Below are positions 43,626 to 56,088 of a stretch of 64,000 nucleotides of DNA, in pieces. Below the pieces are notes generated by a model. That model saw only the letters and a program-made list of their open reading frames with translations. It had not been told where the DNA came from and ran no database searches. Position numbers and translations under genes: made by a program. The stretch's first letter is position 1. The number at the start of each line of letters is the position of its first letter. This DNA comes from Desmodus rotundus. Taxonomy: Eukaryota; Chordata; Mammalia; Chiroptera; Phyllostomidae. Location: assembly GCF_022682495.2 (NCBI RefSeq), contig NC_071398.1, positions 85,703,193 through 85,767,192 on the forward strand. Reading direction: 5' to 3'.

Positions 43626-45479
43626 CAGCGTTTCATCAGTCAGAGTGGGAAAGCGGATGGGGGTCATAGGTCGGCCTTAACAAATAACAGAAGGTCAAGA
43701 TGAGGGGCAGATGAGGCTAGTCCCGCCTGGACTTCTAGATAACAGGATTGCTTAGGTAAAGCTAGAGTGTGGGGCCCTGGCCTGGCCCCCATGGTTGGGC
43801 CCCACTGAAGTACCTCTGGGAGGAGCCCAACTGCTCATTCTCCTGGGGGCCAGACAGAGGAAGCTGGTCCTCACTTTTCCCCCAGGCCAAGCCTCACCCC
43901 TGCTTCTGCCATGGCCACACACTAGAACGCTGAACACCCTGGTTCCTAGAGGTGGGTGTGGAGAAAAGCAGCTTCTACTCAGGGCCTTCACCCAGCAGGC
44001 TTTCCTCCAGGTGATCTCGCTTTGGGCGAGGAGACGAGACAGTGACAAATTTGGTTCTGACTCAATAACTCTGCCAGCTCTGGGAGCTCTACTGTAGACT
44101 GGTTAGGACTTAGTAGGCTTTGGTGACTGTCCCTGAGTTATTATTGCCGCATGACATAAGGCCACCAAGTCATTTCTAAATGTGTTGGCCCAGAGCATGG
44201 AAAATGCCGTAACAGGCAAGAGGCCCCTCAGCTGTGGGGTCCCAGCCCATGTGCGTGTGGGTAATTTTAGCGGCTTTCCATCTCGCCCTTCCTCCCTGCT
44301 GCAGCTGGAGCTACTTCCAGCCCTACATTCCTCTCCGTTTTTGCACTTGTCTGAATAATCCTCCTGGAAGGGAGGATCGGTGTCACTGGGTTGACACAGG
44401 AGTCAGCTGAGTGGGAGGGCACGCAGCAATGGCTTCAGTAGCGTCAGCTGAGACAAAGCCTCGAGGGAAATGGAGTCCCCCACTCTCTACCCACAAGTCC
44501 TGTCTCACACTGTGCTCCCCGAGGAGCCTTTAAAGCACCTTCCACGCAGAACAGGCCAGTTGTTTCCTGTGGTTCTTAATGAGATGGGGAGGTGGAGGTT
44601 GGGATCCTTGTTTTAAAGGTCTTCTGTGAACTCACTTAACATCCGTCTTCACAATTCGAGGCCTCGGTCCCCTTGCAGCTCTTCCTTCATCGAGGGGCGT
44701 CCACAGTGGTTCTCAACAGGGGCCAGGGCACCCTCTGGGGGAGAAGGGTTAGAAGTGTGGTAGGAGGGGAAGAGAAGAGGGTGCTCCCCACCAGGGCCCT
44801 GGGGTACCGGGGACGGTAAATGTCCTACAGAGCTCAGACCATCCTCCCCAGTGAAGAACGAGTCCACCTAAAATGCAGCAGCGCCCCCACTGAGAACCCT
44901 GAATGTTCTTTGGGGTCCTTTCCAACCTTGACAGTGCACGGCCCTACGCCTGCTGCCTGTGACGTTAACCTGGGAGAGTCGGGGTGAGGGGACAGTGGCT
45001 CTGGCTGGACTGCCTGTGTTAGTTTAGCACGACAGCGGCTCATGCCAGTTGGAGTGACCACGTGGAACAGTCCTCTGAATTGGGGCAAGGGTCCCTGAAG
45101 GCGCATGAGGACCTGTCTTCTCTCCCAGGTCTGGCTCCCTTTTCCTCGGTCCCTCCTCCACTCCTCTTTGCTCTTCATAATTCTTTTCCTCTCTTTTTCT
45201 TCCTCATTGATGTGCCTTCTTTGTCATCTAGCGCTGTAGGGAAAAAACCCAGTTTATTTCCTTTTGTTGGGGGACAGACCCCACAGTACTTTCCTGCTGT
45301 TTCCCTCCTGTGTGTCTCCTCCTCTGCTGGCTCAGGGCACTTGGTTTCTGACACTGCTGGTGACCCGATGTGTGGTCTTCCCCACACCAAGCCATTCCCT
45401 GTGACACCAGCTGGGTGTCCCACAGTTGAACTCAATGCTGACACCATCTGCCAGGAGATAGTGTCGGATCCCACAGGCC

Positions 45480-46112
45480 AAGGCCTCAGTCCTGCAAGAC
45501 CGCCTCCCCCAGCACACACACCGCAGATGCCAGTTGAAAGCTCACATTGTCACTGGTGCTTCTGACCCATCGGCTGTTGTTCAGAGGTGCCCATGACCCC
45601 TGCTCAGCTTCAGTTAATTGGCTAGAGTGGCCCACAGAACTCAGAGAACACATGTCTACCAGTTTATTAAAGGGTATGATGCAGGATGCAGATGACCAGC
45701 CAGGAGAAGAGGGTGAGAGGTCGCAAGTGTAGGAGGTTCTGTCCCCGTGGAGTTGGGTGTGTCGCTGTCCTGATGTAGATGTTGTTCGCCAACCCAGAAG
45801 CTCTCGGACCCCCGTGCTTTGGGGATTTTTGTAGGAGGCACGATTGATCGTTAACTCCATTTTCAGTCCTTACCTCTTCTCAGAGGATGAGGGGTGGGGC
45901 TGAAAATTCCAAGCTTCTAATCACGGCTTGGCCTTTCTGAGGACTGTCGCCCACCCAGGAGCCCACCCAGAGTCACCGCGTTGCTACATAAGATGTGTCC
46001 AGTGCTCTAATCACTCAGGAAATTCCAAGGGTTTTAGGGGCTCCGGGCAGGAAACGGGGATGAAGATCAGACTGCATATTTCCTACTAGAAGTCACAGTG
46101 TCACAGTCTCTG
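45480..46112 (-). repeat. Probable ancient LTR
   Basis: Read on the minus strand it begins TGTGACACTGTGACTTC. The plus-strand words ACCAGTTTATTAAAGGGTAT, CCAACCCAGAAGCTCTCGG and AGGAAATTCCAAGGGTTTTA are familiar from an old ERVL/MaLR-age LTR. The subfamily is not assigned, and there is no coding part. Confidence 0.45.
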
Positions 46113-49100
46113 GCGGGTCATGGCTCAGGTGGGCCTTGCCCGCCCGCTGGAGACCCTCAGGGCTGCAGAGGTCAATAAGCCCCACTTTGAGATAAGGTCC
46201 CCTTTCACTGCCCAGCCAGGCGCTGGACCATGGAGCTCCTGCTCTGTCCCGTCCTGAGGGATCGAGAAGATGTCTCCAGGCATCTGGTTGACTGAGGGCC
46301 AAGTCTGGTGCTGTTTAATGAAGTCATGGAGAATCAGCTTGTTTCCATGGTCTAATCACATGGACAATGTGTTGAATGGTGCCCAAGAAGTCATTCTCTT
46401 TAAATCCCAAAAGGGAAAATATCCCCAAGGGAGGGAAAGAGAAAACTTCTTTAGCATGGAAGGCAGAGGGGAACAAAGAGAGAGAGAGACTGACTAGAAA
46501 GGCTATGGACGAGAAAGTAAAACCTCCAAGATGATGTGAGGTTTCTTTCCAGAAGCCCAGAGAAGGTAGTTACCAACTCTGAGGATTGCCCGGCTTAGCT
46601 CCCTGTGGGATTTCATGTGGTCCAGGGTCCTCGGGGATATGTGGAAAAATCAGGATGGCTTGATGGCCTTATCAGGGGAGACTGCCTTAGGCAGAGGGAG
46701 TGAGCCCAGGGATCTCCAGAGCTGACTACTGTCCATAGCCAGACAGGGTTTGGGCTCCTAGAGGGGATCTCTGTCACAGAAAGGAGAGCCTGGAAACTGA
46801 GCCCTGGAATCTCAAGAGCCTACGGCTCTTGGTCTCTGGCCAGAGCCTCCTGCCTGGAGAAGGCTTGAAGGAAAGGGCAAAGGGCTGGAGAGTCTCTTCA
46901 GAGCCAGCTCTGCCTTGGCTGAGGCCCGTTGACAGAGCAGCTCCAGCTGTCTGTCCGGTCAGCTGCCCGCTGTGGTGGCTGTGGGCCTGGGAAGTAAGGA
47001 ATGTGAGTGAGGAGCACTGGCCTTGAATGAGGGTGGCAGGTGTGAAGGAACCGGTCCCCCATCCCAGCGTTCCTCCAGAGGAGGCCTACATCGGGGCCTG
47101 GCCTGACCTGATCCCTGCGAGACTAGACAAGAGAGGGGGGCCCGGGGTCTCCAGTTAAATGCTGGGCCATCACGACCCTGACTTAATCTGATCCACATCC
47201 TTAACAGACTAAGGTTAAGGTTAAGGTTAGAGTTGCACCTTTGTCATGTGTCCCCTCCTAGAATGCTGAGGCCACAAAGAAGCCAGCCAATGCATGTCTG
47301 AGTGTGAGGGTGAGTGTGTGTGAGCGCATGGGCATGTGCACCCCCCACCCTAAGGGGTTGTGACCTCAGGGGAGACAGGAGCAAGAAGCATAGGTGGACT
47401 GACGGGTGGCCTGTGCATCCCCTTCGGGCAGCCCTGAGTGGAGAGATGGCTATGTCCCTGAAAGTGTCTCACACTTGAAGGGGACAAGCCGGAGGTAAGT
47501 TTGCATCAGGAGAAAGGGAATGGATATTAGCTCCACTGAGAGCAGGAAGTGCTATTGGTCTAGGTAACCCCAAGACCAAGAAGGTTCTTGGCACAAAGCG
47601 CTGCTAAATAAATTCTTGTGAACAAGTAAGTAGCAAGCAGGTCTCAGGAGCCTTGCTCCCCTGCTGCCACTCGGGCCCTCTGACTCGCCCTCCTGGCAGC
47701 CTGGCAGAGGGGTGGCAGGTGCTGAGAGGTGAGGGGACAAGAGGCCCTGACACAGCCTTTAGTCCCTTAGTCAGAGGTCCAGAAGAGGGACTGAGCAGGT
47801 AGGGGGAACCCTAGAGGCTTTACTTCCCTCTACTGTGTCTTGTCCCAGACCCAGCCTCACACAGGCACACGCCAACTAGTGTGTTCAAGAGTATACCGTT
47901 ATCCCCAGTGGGTCCCCACCATGCTGCTGTTACTTTCTGGTTCTGAGGCTTCCTGTGGCTTCCCTGACATCAGCATCCCATCCAGCAGAAGCTCTTCCCC
48001 GTGGGCACCGAGGCCGCCTCAGGGCGTGTGACAGCCTGGACGTGCCACACGTAGGAGATGGTGCACTCTGCCCCAGCTGTCAGGGCTCAGGCAGCAGGAA
48101 ATACCTTGTATTTCCTTCTCTGTGGACCCCATACCTCCTCCCTGACCTGCCTCCTCCTGACCCCAGACTGCAGCCCGAGGCTGGGGGTCAGGGTCGACTC
48201 GGGACCAGGCACCCCAGTTCTCCCTGGATACGCTGACATGACAATAGGTGCTGCTGGGACCGCCCACTCGTGTGTCCCCTCTGTCCTTCCACAATGTGCG
48301 CCGAGAAAATCTATAGTCCCCGACCCCTCTTCTCGTAAAACAGAAGGTGGCCCGAGAACCTTTCAGAAGGAAAATCGGTTGATTTCTTTCCCTTGTTTGG
48401 ACTGGGGAGGGGTTTGGAGAAATACATTATTCAGTCTAAAATAATAGCTGTGGATCTGATGAGAGGTTCTGGGCAAGAGCAGACCCGGCTGAGTCACCCA
48501 CCATCCTGGTGCTCGTGTTTCTTAAAAATAACCCCCCTCGCAATATTCTAATTCCAGCCAGGGGAGCCCTTGGAAGAGGCCTCTCCCGGCACGACAGCGC
48601 ACCCAGCTCTGCTCGTGAGAGGAGCTGGCGAGGACTGAGCAGTGTTTCTGGCCGGGCGCACAGGCAGGTGGCATGCTGTGGTAACCCACTTCTGCCCCTC
48701 GCCAGGCCGAGGAATGGCAGCTAGTGTGGCTGGGGAGGAGAAGGGTTTCATCTTCCAGGCGGTTCACCAGGAATCTCATTTTAATGCATTTCCTGCCAGT
48801 ATCAGCCTCCTCCCACCCCCCACTAGGTTCTGGGTACCTGTGGGGAGGGAGGAGAGATGAGAACACAGAGGAAAGAGACAACGTAGTCTCTTCCCTTTGG
48901 AAGCCCTCACACCATGGCCACTGCAGGGCCACGTCGAGCTTTCTGAGCAGGCGCGCTCCCCAAGGGGCTTTCAGGGGTAAGGCAGAGCCTCTCCCATACG
49001 GGAAAAGACAATTTTCTTCCTACTCATTAATTCTTAGAATGTTGTCACGGTGACTTGACTTCCTGGCTTAGGACTTCGTCTCTGTTAAAATAAAAATATC

Positions 49101-49489
49101 CCCCAATAAAGGTAACATATCAGCCATTTGCATGTTAGTGAGAACTCGACCAAAGTTTGTTGAGAGTTTCAGGGTATTCAGCCGTGGGGATTCAAAGAAG
49201 AATTTACTTGATCCTGCTCTCAGGTTGGTCACTGGCTCCAAGGCAGGCCCAAGGTTTATGAGCCTGCAGGGTTCTTGAACAGATGTGCAGAAGGAAATGC
49301 CGTAGGAAGTCAGAAAACTGTTCGTGGGAGAAGGGGCATTTGGGTTGGACCTCGAAGGGAAGACAGAGGACATGCGACAGGGCATTCCATAGCCAAGGTG
49401 TGGAGACAGGAGTGGCCATGGTGTCATGCTCAGGTGATGGGGAGGTGCTTTGTGCGGGGTGCGGGAGGAGGACGGGGCCGTTTGCAGAT

Positions 49490-49715
49490 GGTTGAAGACA
49501 TGGGCTCTGGAGTCTGGGGCCAGCCTCTGGCTCTACCACTTGCAGGCCACGTGACTTTGCTTTGAGCCAGTTCCCTAACTTCTGGTGCCTGTTTCTCCTC
49601 TGTTAAGTGTGTAGAAACAGTGTCAACCCCATAAGGCTATGGTGAGAATTAATTAACCCATGTAACCCTCCTAGAGCAATGCCTGGCACACAGCAAAGCC
49701 TAAAATACCGAAGTT
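49490..49715 (+). repeat. MIR, nearly complete
   Basis: 'ACATGGGCTCTGGAGTCTGG', CTCTACCACTTGCAGGCCAC, TTGAGCCAGTTCCCTAACTT and AGAGCAATGCCTGGCACACA follow MIR from near its start to its end. Confidence 0.85.
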
Positions 49716-51883
49716 ATGTTATGGTGGTGATGTCTTGGCATCTGGAAGGTGTGGGGGACCTGGGGGTGGTGCTCAGGAACGGCTTAGAAAAAGGTGGCCG
49801 AAGACACCAAACGAAGTGCATTTGCTCTCAAGGGTGCCAACGGCAGAAAAGGAGGAAAGGCAAGGGGCGGTGTTTTAGGGGCGCACAAACCATAAAAAAG
49901 GGGGTGGAAATTCTGTTCCCCCGAGGCTGAGGGGCTCCAAAGTGAGTCAGCCAGGTGAGTGGCCAAAACTGCCTTTTGAGGAGGTGGCATCCTGTGGCTG
50001 GTTGCTGCTACGACCCTGAGGAAGCCCCCATTAGAGGGCTGAGTGGGACCCACCCTGTGGCCGGTCCTGCCGACTTCCCAGCATGTACTGTTAGCCACAG
50101 GCCCGAGGGAGAGCAAACAGGGCAGTGCAGATTTATCTTCACACCTGAGCAACAACAGTAAGCTAGTGTCTTGAGTAGTATTTCCGTCTATGAAGGGCAG
50201 CCCCTGCAGAGTTTCAGGAGAGGCCGGCCTGGTGGGAGGAAGCTAGCAGGCCAGGGAGAAGGCAGGTGCGCAAATTCCCAGCCCTGGGTGGGCTCACTGG
50301 TGGATGCTGCAGGGACCATGGCCCAGGGCTTCCCGTTAAGCACGAGGAATTGCTTAATCTTCAGACAGTGGGAGATCTTGCATCCTACATGGGGTTCCAG
50401 GGAAGAGACCGGCTCTCTGAGGTGAGTCTCTGGACTTCACTCAGGGTGTGGCAGCACCCTAATTCCTGAGTGGAATTACAGCGAACTTGCTAGAAACGCG
50501 TTCTCCTTACTCCACCCACTAACCTTCCTCAGGCCTACCCGACACCTGCTGTCCCTAGCCCAGTGTCTGACTTACCAATGGATTAGCGAATTCAAGGAGG
50601 GAAATGGTACTAGTTAGGACTGGCCTTGGCTGTGGGGAAGGTGAGGTTGCAGCTGTGGCTTACCTGTGATTCACCATAATGCGAAGGCAGCTCGGCAGAG
50701 GTGGTGGTGGGGGCTTGACTGCTCTCTGCCCCTGCAGTGTGCCAGCGGGAGGACCCCGCCCCAGCTGTCACCTCCCCCAGGAAGGCGGGAAAGAGAGAGA
50801 TGGAAGGGCACATGCCAGTTGTCCTCTGCACAGGTGTCCCGGTAACTGACAGCCACACACTTCCACTTCCGTCTCACTGGCTACAACTTAGTCCAAGCCC
50901 GTGCCCAGCTTCAGGGAGGCTGTGAAATGGGGCTTGTAGTCCAGGCAGCTCTGTGCCCAGCTAGAAATCAGGGGTGTCCTTACTAAGGAAGAAGGGGAGA
51001 GTGGATGATGAGGGGCAGCGTATAGGCTCTGTCAGACACAGGGCCTTAAGAACATCAGCTAAAAACAAATGTAACTCATATTGGGGTAAGAAATACAACG
51101 GTAGGAGAGGGAACGTGGAAATCATATTTTAATTGCTACAGGAAATGTCTCCCATTTAATCCTTTTCTAAAGCAAGGATTACCTATGAGCACTTCAATCT
51201 TAATCTCTGAAAAAGTGAGTTTTTCATTACTAAATTTTCTCAAAGTGGGCCACTCGGAGGAGGGGAAGACACATAAATGCTTAGGTGTAGCTGTATACTG
51301 GAAAGTACCTTAGGAAACATATTTAGGGCACAGAGAGGTTTTGCCACTGAATGATTTTGCACGGTGGCATGCCTCTTCCGATGTGCTGTCCGAGGTTCCC
51401 CCGATATGGACAGTCACATCTGGAGTCGTGACCGTCTCTCTGACAGCTGAGCCTCTCCAGGTGAGACGCTGAACCACCTGAGATGGCTCACAGCTGCTGG
51501 CTTCCCCCTGGGCCCCACACCGGGAAGCCAAGGTTTCAGGGGAATTTGGCTCAGATTTTTAGTTCGACTGTAGTGCATGTGACACGTTAGCCCCCTGCAA
51601 GGGTCACAAGTTAGTGTGACCAAATTCAGGCTGAAAGTTGAACTCATTCAGCAACCCATACATTTGTATGAACTCCGGATTGAAAAAAGCCTGTTAAAAT
51701 GTTCCCGAAAACCTGTAAAAGGTGGACTGTGGAACAAGAGGCAGAGTTGGGAGCTGTGGCGGGTGGCTGGGGTGGGAGCAAACATCACAGGGTTAGGAGA
51801 ACTGAGTCAAGGCGGCCCCTGAAAATACTGAATTTCTTTCTCCATCCCATCCCCTCTGCCCACCACCTGCCTTTTACCTGCAG

Positions 51884-51956
51884 GCCTGCTCTGCCTGAGA
51901 AGAAGGGGGCTGACCTCAGCACTCTGAATGAAGTGGGCTATCAAATCCGAATTTAG
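51884..51956 (+). CDS. VASH2: VASH2 coding exon 7 of 7 (residues 333-355 and stop)
   Basis: After a pyrimidine-rich acceptor (CCTTTTACCTGCAG|) the exon reads PALPEKKGADLSTLNEV then GYQIRI and stops at TAG (51954-51956). The end GYQIRI is the diagnostic C-terminus of VASH2. A Gly follows PEKK where I remember Val in human. The same exon continues as the 3' UTR. Confidence 0.95.
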
Positions 51957-53624
51957 GCAAAGCCATACCAGCCAGCAAGAGGGCTTCTGTGGTGCTTCTC
52001 TCTGCACTTTACCCAGCGTCTTCAGGGGGAACTGCAACTATTTATTAAGAACTTGTGAGTTTTATTTTTAAGGATTCACTTGGAAACAGAATCTGAGTGG
52101 GTGGTAACAATGTAAAAAAAATTCATGCAGGGGAAACCATGAAAAGGCTGAAGTCACACACCCCGCTGGGGTTGGACTGCCTCCCTCACTCCAGATAGGA
52201 GGATGATACCGTCGGTGTAGTTCTGTGCTTTTCCACCTACCTACATTCTTTCACTGGCTGTCCACATTTTCCCTCTCCACGTACATGTTCATGAAGTCCC
52301 CCCTCCCACTTGATGTAGTAAGGTAACTCAATCAGTATTAATGTTTTCTGCAGCAATAACAGAGGCAAAGAATGGTGGGTTTTTTTTTAAGCTGTCAATA
52401 TTACCTCAGCATCTTGACATCAGATATGCAAACTTAATAGTGTTTTGTTTTTTATATTCTATTTGTATTGCTTCCCCAGTATTTCCCATGGGGGTCTCCA
52501 CGGAGTTTGGAATTCTTTCCTGGTGCATACACGTGATGAGATTTAAGGTATTATATGCAAGTGTTTTGCTAAAAAGCACTGAAATTCTTCTGGCAATACG
52601 GGAAGTCATTTTCAGGAGTTACTTTCTTAATCTTTCTTAAAGCACCACTGACAGCAGCTTTTGTTCTTTCAAAACAAAACAAAACAAGCACGTTCAGAAG
52701 CTAGTCTACGTTCTGTCACTCACATTTAAACTTTGCAGACTCTCGCAGAAAGGAGAAGCAGTCATGCAGCTTTAGGAAAATGTACCAGTGTGACGATTAC
52801 CCCTGATGATAACACAACTCAGAAAGGCAGAGAGGCCGGGAGCAAAACCGCAGGTGTTGGGAAACAGACAATCTTTCTGTTCACATTTCATCCAATTGTT
52901 TAAACTCTAAGCCAGGCCTTGATTGTGAAGGACTCACTGCTGTTAGAGACGTGTTCCGATGTCTTACATTAAGACCAAATTGGGCGCGATGTGATTATTT
53001 TTGTGTACCTTACTTTTCAGTACGACTTCATGATATTTAGGAGCTGGTATTGAAAAATGCAATGAATTGGAGAAGCACGGGGCCTTTTTTAAGCGGTGAA
53101 GTTTTCAGGTCCTGTGTTACAACTTACAGTGTGACTTGGTCCATGATGCTCGGCGTGACTGTCTGGCCTGCACAAGGGAGTTCCAGGGCAACTTCTGGCT
53201 GCAGACCACACAGAATAACTCTAGCAGCATCCCAAGTCTGTACATTATCACTATCAAAAATACAGCTTCTATTTTGTTTGTTTTATCTTAGTAACCATGG
53301 CAACTCATGAGACCAAAAGACATTGAAGCAAAGTCTGCTAGTCAACAAAAGTGTTACTTCAGTCTCAGTCTTCCCCTCTGACTTTCTTTGACTGGCACTG
53401 ATTGTAGGAAGGGATAAAAAAAGAACCTGCCCGTTCCGATTCTGAACCTCTGAGGGTGAGCGACAGGGAGAGTGAAAGGACTGCATCCATCCTTTAGCCG
53501 TGTGCACATGGCCTCACTTTACCCTAAAAATCAATGTTATTACTAGAAAGTACTGATTTCTTGGGGGGAAAAAGGAAGTCTAATGTCCTTTACATAAACA
53601 GGAACAAGCAAGTACACATCTCAG

Positions 53625-53630
53625 AATAAA
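53625..53630 (+). promoter_or_regulatory. Candidate proximal poly(A) signal (AATAAA) of VASH2
   Basis: Canonical hexamer on the sense strand about 1.67 kb after the stop codon. The following bases are not clearly GT-rich, so it would be a weak or alternative site. Confidence 0.3.
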
Positions 53631-54910
53631 ATGTAGCATAAGTTAGAAATTCTGAAGTTAATCACTTCCAGAATAGTATTATCAGTCAGCGGTGTTTACA
53701 ATGAGTTATCTCTGTGTGTCTTCCCAAGGCCAACCCGTGAGCCCTTCTGCAGCCCGTGGCCACGTGGATTTATAGTAGTCAGCGAGTCATTTCATTCCCA
53801 TTTTGAAAACAGGTCTGTTTCTTCTGTTTGTCAATCTGAAACTTTATAATATCCAATGAGAAGACTAGTTATAACACTGCAGTCCTTCTAAGAGCTTGGA
53901 ATAGGGTTTTGCAAGCACTACTTCTGTACTGTCCCAACTAAAATACAGAAAGTCTGTAGGTGCAGAGCCTCTTGTTTCTCACAAAAAGGGGGGAAAAGAA
54001 TAGGAATACAAAGTGTTTCTAATATGCTGATGTACAAGCCTTAAAGCTGCCAGCTGGCTTGATGATTCAATTCAGTAAGCTGATTTCTTCCATACTAACT
54101 TCTTGATTTTAAGAGTCATTTCTCCAAAGCAAAGAATTAGTCACAGACCCAAGAAAATTCATCGAAAATATTTAGTTGTCACTCTATTGTTAATGCTTAT
54201 GGAATGTTAATTTCTAAAAGATGTGAGAAAGGAACCAAATTTCTAAATTCTAGTATAGTAATTAAATTTTAGTATTAAGGCAAAACACACATAAAAAAAT
54301 GATATGATTTACCCCCCAAAATTGATTTTGAAACTGACTACAATTGAAAAGATCAAAAATGAAACTGAAATGGTTTGAAATCTGGTTTTGAAAACATTAT
54401 TAACGCAGGAGAAATTTTATGCTCAAGCCATTATGGCAATACATGCGAAGTTTAAATGAATGACAGAAATCTTGATTTTAGACTACGTGTGAGTACACTT
54501 TATTTCAGAAAGTGGTATTTACTATTTTCTATACACTTTGAAATCATGAGCATTTCACTTTTTCTAAGTCAATTATTTCATAAGGATTTTATTAATAGAT
54601 ATTGGTAAATGGAACTTTGGAAATCTTAATTCAGTATTCTTACTATACTCAAGGCTTTTGTAAGCTAGTTTTATGTACAACCTTGTACAGTTTTTTTGAC
54701 ATACAATTCAGAATCTTGTTTATTCTCTTGGACTTTGTTCTGGCCAATACATTTTTTTTAAATCTTTAAAAAAACCCTGTGATTGTTTTAGTGGGTATTT
54801 TTCTAAGTAAACGAAAACTTGTGTGACGGCATTTTAGAGAGTGCCGGTTCGTGCGCGTCTGAAGTTAATGCTTTTCTCACCACTTGTACGTTTACACAGC
54901 ATGGGGCTTT

Positions 54911-54916
54911 AATAAA
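54911..54916 (+). promoter_or_regulatory. Candidate distal poly(A) signal (AATAAA) of VASH2
   Basis: Canonical hexamer about 2.95 kb after the stop codon with a GT/T-rich downstream element. Cleavage would fall near 54,930-54,940. Confidence 0.5.
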
Positions 54917-55235
54917 ACCATCCTGGAAACTTAAGGACTGTTTTTCTTCTAAAAATGTAAGATAGTGTGATGTTTTTTTCTGGTCCACTTACTGTACACT
55001 TGTCCTAGTAAACTAACTGATCGTTCCCTCAGCCTTGTCTTCTTCCACAGTTTTCAGACCCCATATGGAACAGCACTCTACTCTGGCACATCTTCACTCC
55101 CTTGTATTTACCATCAGCCTAAGTCATAAAGGCGGAAAAGGGTGAGGGAATGATTTAGAGGAGGCAACAAGCCAGCTTACACAGCTTAGTACATCTACCA
55201 AAAACACCTCAGGCGTGGATGTACTGGTATAGTAA

Positions 55236-55241
55236 TTTATT
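55236..55241 (-). promoter_or_regulatory. Candidate poly(A) signal of ANGEL2
   Basis: TTTATT on the plus strand reads AATAAA on the minus strand. Downstream in the gene's direction are GT-rich segments (GAGGTGTTTTTGGTAG and GCTGTGTAAGC), a normal arrangement for cleavage. Confidence 0.5.
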
Positions 55242-56088
55242 CTAATAATCTAATAGGTAATTCATAGGTTCAAAGTACAAATGACTTGACATCTGTTTCC
55301 CCAATCCCTTAAACTCTCTAGATTCTAACGCAGTTTTTTAAGGAAAGCAAAGGGTTAAAAGCAAACAGTTGCTAAATTAAAAAACAAAACCAAAGAAGGA
55401 CAGACTTCAAACGTGCATATTATCTTGCTGTCAAAAGCAGTAGCCACACCCAAATTCCATCACCGGCAATACCCCTCCCCATTTGAAACTCCGACAGCAC
55501 AGCACTGCAGGCTGTGGGAGCCGTGGTTTCAGCCGCTGGCCGGGTTAGCTGCTCCGGGCAGGTGAGTACTAGGCTCCAACAGTTACCCGCTCTTCTCACC
55601 AAAAAAAAGGAAAGAGACAAGTGGACACTTAATTTTAGCGCAGCTTTAAAAACCTGTGAAAAAGCTACACTGACCCTTTGTCCTCCAGTCCACAAACTAA
55701 CCCTTTGTTCTATAAACTAAAGAAGAAAGTAATTTTATGGATTAACTCTATCAAAAGGGCCTAAAACACAATATATTAATCAGGATATAAAAAATTAAAT
55801 TTCCACAGAGGCTTTCAGGGATGTTAGTTTGTCAATAATAACCTTTTTAAAAGTTAATTTGTTAATAAATTCATACAACAGAAAGCAATAATCAATGAAT
55901 TTTCCTTTTTCTTTCAATACTGAAAGGGGATAATTACATCTATTATTGTCATTTGATGATAATATCTGCTAATAGGGCAGATTATAATATTCTGAAAACT
56001 GTGACTAGAAAATGTGAAAAATCCTAGACCTATAGTTAATACCACAAGTAAAAAATCCCCAAAGTGAGAAATTAAGCATTTAAAAGTA

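Larger units (their letters stand above)
40967..51883 (+). other. VASH2 intron 7
   Basis: 10,917 nt from GTGAGT to CTGCAG. It holds two MIRs near its start, a MER5-type piece, an LTR-like piece and a MIR (49,490-49,715). No VES or L1 copy was found in it, unlike intron 5. The many short frames across it show no family features, and no alternative exon is supported. Confidence 0.8.
18130..54935 (+). other. VASH2: VASH2 gene (vasohibin-2), whole transcription unit, approximate ends
   Basis: The unit encodes vasohibin-2, a transglutaminase-like cysteine protease that, with its small partner SVBP, removes the C-terminal tyrosine of alpha-tubulin on microtubules; the family is also known for effects on angiogenesis. 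Seven coding exons (19064-19339, 27076-27164, 31062-31118, 31653-31727, 38996-39377, 40851-40966, 51884-51956) sum to 1,068 nt, giving 355 residues plus stop, the length I recall for human VASH2. Every junction keeps frame and no exon has a stop or indel. The catalytic triad of the family falls at Cys158 (exon with PIKCLEA), His193 (YFHHVVLG) and Ser210 (LGMSRR). Introns in order are 598, 7736, 3897, 534, 7268, 1473 and 10917 nt. The outer ends are inferred: the start from the CpG island and exon 1, the end from a poly(A) signal at 54911. The paralogue VASH1 is excluded by the N-terminus ([16 protein letters not shown]) and the C-terminus (NEVGYQIRI). Confidence 0.95.
51957..54935 (+). other. 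VASH2: VASH2 3' UTR (end inferred)
   Basis: From the stop codon onward the DNA is AT-rich and free of recognisable interspersed repeats up to about 56,089, which is usual for long conserved 3' UTRs. Plus-strand AATAAA signals occur at 53625-53630 and 54911-54916. The second is followed by a GT/T-rich stretch about 40-60 nt on (GTAAGATAGTGTGATGTTTT), so I prefer it as the main end. No coding capacity is apparent. Confidence 0.55.

Noticed and set aside
47201..47230. Telomere-like GGTTAA repeats
   Set aside because: Only about four imperfect AAGGTT units, not the TTAGGG telomere unit. Too short to be an interstitial telomere.
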